26,385 nucleotides of DNA from a virus: the IMG/VR virus record IMGVR_UViG_3300047668_001582, positions 1 to 26,385 of that record; one strand, given 5' to 3'. Below the pieces are notes generated by a model. That model did not search any database. It was not told the origin of the DNA and saw only the letters and a list, made by a program, of their open reading frames with translations. The position numbers and the translations under genes are program-made. This document shows, piece after piece, positions 23,755-26,385 of this stretch. Position 1 is the stretch's first letter. Every line of letters starts with the position of its first letter.

Positions 23755-24954
23755 ATGTCAGAAGCTCTTTTTGAAGCTAAAAATTGGTCCGCAACTAAAG
23801 AAGCCCTTACAGAGGGTCTTAACGGACAACGTAAAACTACAATGGAAGTTTGCTTAGAAAATACTAAAAGGTATTTGTCTGAAACAGCTACCACTGGTGC
23901 ATCAGCATCTGGAAACATAGCAGTACTTAACAAAGTAATTCTACCAGTTATCAGACGTGTTATGCCAACAACCATCGCTAACGAATTAGTCGGTGTTCAG
24001 CCTATGCAGGGTCCAGTTTCACAGATCCATACACTTCGTGTACGTTATGCTGAAGCGGTTGCCGCTTCTACAAACGAAGACGGACAAGTTGGTGCAGAAG
24101 TTGTTGCTGGTGATGAAGCTCTTAGCCCATTTGCTATTGCTAACCAGTACTCAGGTGATGCCGCTGGTAAAGCAGACGCTACAGCATCTAAAGAAGGAAC
24201 CGGTGGTAATAAAATGTCCATCCAGATCCTTAAAGAAACTGTAGAAGCTAAGTCTCGTAAGCTATCAGCTCGTTGGACTTTTGAAGCCGCTCAAGACGCA
24301 CAAGCCATTCATGGTGTTGACGTTGAAGCTGAGATTATGGCCGCTCTTGCACAAGAAATTACTGCTGAAATTGATCAGGAGGTTATCCAATCTCTTACTT
24401 CACTTTCTGGTAGTGCTTTCGGTACATACGACCAAGCCTCAGTTAGTGGTACAGCCAACTTCGTTGGTGATGAGCATGCCGCATTAGCAGTTCTTATTAA
24501 TAGAGCCGCTAACGATATTGCTTCTCGCACAAGACGTGGCGCAGGTAACTACATTGTTGTAAGCCCAACAGCTTTAACAATTCTACAATCTGCTACAACT
24601 TCAGCGTTTGCAAGAACAACTGAAGGTACATTTGAAGCACCAACAAATACTAAGTTTGTTGGAACACTTAATAGCTCAGTAAGAGTTTACGTTAACCATT
24701 ATGCTGGTGACGGCGCTCCTGTACTAATTGGCTATAAAGGCGGAAACGAAATGGATGCTCCAGCATTCTACTGCCCTTACATTCCTCTAATGAGCTCAGG
24801 CGTTGTACTTGATCCTAACACATTCGAACCAACGGTCAGCTTTATGACACGTTACGGATATGTTGAGCTTTCAAATACAGCTTCTTCTCTTGGTAACGCG
24901 GCTGATTATGTTAATAACATTGCAATCGCAACAGCAGGACTTTCTTTCATCTAA
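23755..24954 (+). CDS. 23: Major capsid protein gp23
   Basis: This encodes 399 residues, shorter than T4 gp23 (521), so the large insertion domain of T4 is probably reduced. The family is clear from LPVIRRVMPTTIANELVGVQ, PMQGPVSQIHTLRVRY, then WTFEAAQDAQAIHGVDVEAE, IDQEVIQSL and the end MTRYGYVELS. By comparison with T4, where gp21 cuts after an (L/I)-x-E sequence upstream of the shell domain, L41-S42-E43 is the likely maturation site, leaving a chain of 356 residues. Translation should be high: AAGGAGA lies 9 nt before the ATG. Unlike the other genes it uses more C-ending codons, as expected of the most abundant phage protein. A strong terminator follows 26 nt after the stop. Confidence 0.97.
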   Translation: MSEALFEAKNWSATKEALTEGLNGQRKTTMEVCLENTKRYLSETATTGASASGNIAVLNKVILPVIRRVMPTTIANELVGVQPMQGPVSQIHTLRVRYAEAVAASTNEDGQVGAEVVAGDEALSPFAIANQYSGDAAGKADATASKEGTGGNKMSIQILKETVEAKSRKLSARWTFEAAQDAQAIHGVDVEAEIMAALAQEITAEIDQEVIQSLTSLSGSAFGTYDQASVSGTANFVGDEHAALAVLINRAANDIASRTRRGAGNYIVVSPTALTILQSATTSAFARTTEGTFEAPTNTKFVGTLNSSVRVYVNHYAGDGAPVLIGYKGGNEMDAPAFYCPYIPLMSSGVVLDPNTFEPTVSFMTRYGYVELSNTASSLGNAADYVNNIAIATAGLSFI

Positions 24955-24980
24955 ACCTTTTAGGTAATAAGAAAAAATTA

Positions 24981-25011
24981 AGCATAGCTAGGAAACTAGC
25001 TATGCTTTTTT
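24981..25011 (+). terminator. Strong intrinsic terminator after the capsid gene
   Basis: AGCATAGCTAG (24981-24991), loop GAAA (24992-24995) and CTAGCTATGCT (24996-25006) form a perfect 11-bp stem with a stable GNRA tetraloop, followed by six T. It should end the portal-to-capsid transcript and separate capsid output from the holin and fibre genes. Confidence 0.94.
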
Positions 25012-25027
25012 CTTGATAAGTATTTTT

Positions 25028-25234
25028 ATGTTAGCATCAATGACAGACAGATTATCAAGAGCAAAACATTGTCACAACTGTGAATTTTATACTAGATTTA
25101 CAAAACAATGCAAAAAATGTGGATGCTTAGTTGCTTTAAAGATAAGTTTTTCAGAATCATCATGTCCTATTAACAAATGGAATGCTGTCAGAAATATTAC
25201 TCAAGAAGATATAGTTAAAAATCAAATTGGTTAA
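25028..25234 (+). CDS. Small zinc-binding protein, DUF6171-like
   Basis: This encodes 68 residues from the ATG at 25028; an upstream TTG at 25013 or a later ATG at 25040 are alternatives, and none has a good ribosome site. Five or six cysteines follow a zinc-ribbon layout: CHNCEFY, then CKKCGCLVALK, then SSCPINKW. The ending 'CP..(K)W' after 'C..CGC....K' is the pattern of the DUF6171 family that I associate with marine T4-like phages just behind the capsid gene. Its function is unknown. It begins 17 nt after the capsid terminator, so it needs read-through or a promoter inside that terminator zone. Confidence 0.72.
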   Translation: MLASMTDRLSRAKHCHNCEFYTRFTKQCKKCGCLVALKISFSESSCPINKWNAVRNITQEDIVKNQIG

Positions 25235-25264
25235 AATCTTACCTATATAAAATTGTCTGTAAAC

Positions 25265-25272
25265 GGTAAATA
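25265..25272 (+). promoter_or_regulatory. Candidate late promoter before the holin gene
   Basis: GGTAAATA preceded by AAAC, identical over 12 nt (AAACGGTAAATA, 25261-25272) to the motif ahead of the baseplate operon on the opposite strand. It is 27 nt upstream of the holin ATG and follows the capsid terminator, so this unit needs its own promoter. Confidence 0.52.
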
Positions 25273-25298
25273 ACACTATAACATAATGGAGATTTTAT

Positions 25299-25796
25299 AT
25301 GCCTAAATTAAGCAGTTATGACGATACTGGGTTCGATACATCTATCAGTATCAGGAGTAAAAACAAATTATCTACTAGTGATAGTCTAGCACAAGTTGCC
25401 GGTGATAATAGAAATGTTGTAATTGATGTTGCCGCAAGCAGAGCCGCAACTGATAATGCCGCCGCAGTTACTACAGCAGGCGGAGCTTCGACAGATATAA
25501 AGAATACTAACGAGCACTGGGTTAACAACAAATGGCGCCCTATGATGGGATGGATGTATATGTTTACATGTATATTTGATTTTGTATTAGCACCAATTGG
25601 TTGGGCAATTATACAAGCATTAGAAGCATCAACTGGAGGACAGGTAGCAGTACAATGGCAACCATTAACATTACAAGGTGCAGGATTGTACCATGTTGCA
25701 ATGGGTGCAGTTATTGGAGTAACAGCGTTTGGAAGAACTAAAGAAAAAACACATAATCTCCCATCCAATGGGTCAGCGTTAGGACAACTAAAATAA
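25299..25796 (+). CDS. Holin-like membrane protein (3TM type)
   Basis: This encodes 165 residues. The first 80 are polar, with Ala-rich and Ser/Thr-rich stretches. Then come WVNNKWRPMMGWMYMFTCIF and DFVLAPIGWAII (membrane segment, about 83-107), a loop with WQPLTLQGAGLYHVAMGAVI (second segment, about 125-147) and an ending GRTKEK. The 'WRP...W.Y....FDF..AP......L..........GRTKEK' pattern is that of the GTA-type '3TM holin' family, used to open the inner membrane for lysis. Only two strong membrane segments are clear to the eye. A GGAG site lies about 9 nt before the ATG. The fibre-like gene starts directly at its stop. Confidence 0.78.
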   Translation: MPKLSSYDDTGFDTSISIRSKNKLSTSDSLAQVAGDNRNVVIDVAASRAATDNAAAVTTAGGASTDIKNTNEHWVNNKWRPMMGWMYMFTCIFDFVLAPIGWAIIQALEASTGGQVAVQWQPLTLQGAGLYHVAMGAVIGVTAFGRTKEKTHNLPSNGSALGQLK

Positions 25797-26385
25797 ATGG
25801 CAATTAAGACAAATCAAGTAACAGATAAACTATCACCTAGTTCAGGTACACTACGGGTAGGAGCAACTGGAGCAATAGAGATACCAACAGGTAATACTGT
25901 TCAACGTCCTGTATCCCCGGCCGCAGGTGCTATAAGATTTGATTCTGATTCGTCTAAGTTAGATGTATTTGACGGTGCAACATGGAATGCCTTAGTTGCG
26001 TTATCATATGTTGACAGTACAGCAAGTAATTTACAAACTCAAATTAATAATATTATTTCAAATATTGATCCAGCAACACTAGATTCATTATCAGAAATTG
26101 TTACAGCTTTTCAAAGTGGTGATAGTACTTTATTAAGTGCTATTACAGCTAATCAAACATCTCTTACTACTGTACAATCAGGATTAGCACAAGAAATTTC
26201 TAATAGACAATTTGCAGATACACTTGCAACCAATGCAAGAGCGGCCGAAGTTACTAATCGTATTGCTGGACATAATGTATTACAAGGAAATATTGATGCA
26301 GAAGAAATTGATCGTATAGCACAAGACAATCAGTTAGCAGTAGATATTGCACAAGAAACATCAGATAGACAAACTGCTATTTCAA
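25797..26385 (+). CDS. Tail fibre / virion structural protein, 5' part only
   Basis: The ATG follows the holin stop without a gap, and the frame stays open to the window end, giving 196 complete codons. The head MAIKTNQVTDKLSPSSGTLRV, then GAIRFDSDSSKLDVFDGATW, is the beta-sheet head domain common in marine phage fibre and structural proteins. From about residue 75 it becomes coiled-coil-like with IDPATLDSLSEIVTAFQSGD and then repeated 'A.E...R......L...I' units (EISNRQFADTL, EVTNRIAGHN, EEIDRIAQDN, ETSDRQTAIS). This is typical of trimeric fibre shafts. Which fibre it is cannot be told without the C-terminus. Confidence 0.72.
   Translation, partial: MAIKTNQVTDKLSPSSGTLRVGATGAIEIPTGNTVQRPVSPAAGAIRFDSDSSKLDVFDGATWNALVALSYVDSTASNLQTQINNIISNIDPATLDSLSEIVTAFQSGDSTLLSAITANQTSLTTVQSGLAQEISNRQFADTLATNARAAEVTNRIAGHNVLQGNIDAEEIDRIAQDNQLAVDIAQETSDRQTAIS

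Noticed and set aside
1-26385. CRISPR arrays, insertion sequences, integrase or attachment sites
   Set aside because: No regularly spaced repeats, transposase-like genes or tRNA-linked repeats were seen.

Overview
The window is a contiguous piece of a T4-like (myovirus) phage genome. It is A+T-rich and tightly packed, and it carries many recognisable T4-type structural proteins: gp6, gp25, gp5, gp53, gp20, gp21, gp22, gp23, a gp26-like protein and a tape measure protein. It also carries the replication/late-transcription set gp46, gp47 and gp55. The low G+C, the small or rearranged baseplate proteins, the MazG-like hydrolase, the 3TM holin and the small zinc protein behind the capsid gene resemble marine T4-like phages (cyanophage or pelagiphage type). 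The host cannot be fixed from this window: there are no photosynthesis genes, tRNAs or integrase.

Layout. (1) Positions 1-8399, minus strand: a baseplate operon read leftward, in order nucleotidyltransferase, gp48/gp54-like cap, gp53-like, gp27-type hub, gp5 spike/lysozyme, gp25, gp6 (cut by the window edge). Most junctions overlap by 1-4 nt or are separated by 1 nt. (2) Positions 8400-8504: divergent control region with a perfect sigma70-type promoter facing right and a candidate late promoter facing left. (3) Positions 8505-13549, plus strand: early/middle genes gp55-like late sigma factor, MazG-like pyrophosphohydrolase, a 55-aa DUF465-like protein, gp47, gp46, an Hc1 histone-like protein and a PD-(D/E)XK nuclease. 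(4) Positions 13550-14115: a gene-free zone between convergent operons, unusually full of hairpins, probably a structured RNA. (5) Positions 14116-15984, minus strand: gp26-like gene, a short -1-frame ORF likely reached by ribosomal frameshifting, and a MOSC-domain protein. (6) Positions 16080-24954, plus strand: tape measure, portal, small core proteins, prohead protease, scaffold and major capsid, closed by a strong terminator. (7) Positions 25028-26385, plus strand: small zinc protein, holin and the 5' part of a fibre-like gene.

How they work together: gp55 would redirect host RNA polymerase to late promoters, and a recurring GGTAAATA-type motif ahead of the late transcription units on both strands is the best candidate. 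gp46/47 and the nuclease process DNA. The capsid block builds the prohead, the tape measure with the gp26-like chaperone/hub pair sets tail length, and the baseplate operon supplies the hub and wedges.

The most notable observations are: the apparent complete absence of GCAGC/GCTGC against dozens of GCCGC/GCGGC; a U UUU UUU slippery site at the end of the gp26-like gene that would fuse it to the next ORF; the hairpin-rich non-coding zone; a phage MOSC-domain protein; and a gp5 whose lysozyme domain lies after the beta-helix rather than before it. All counts were made by eye and need computation.
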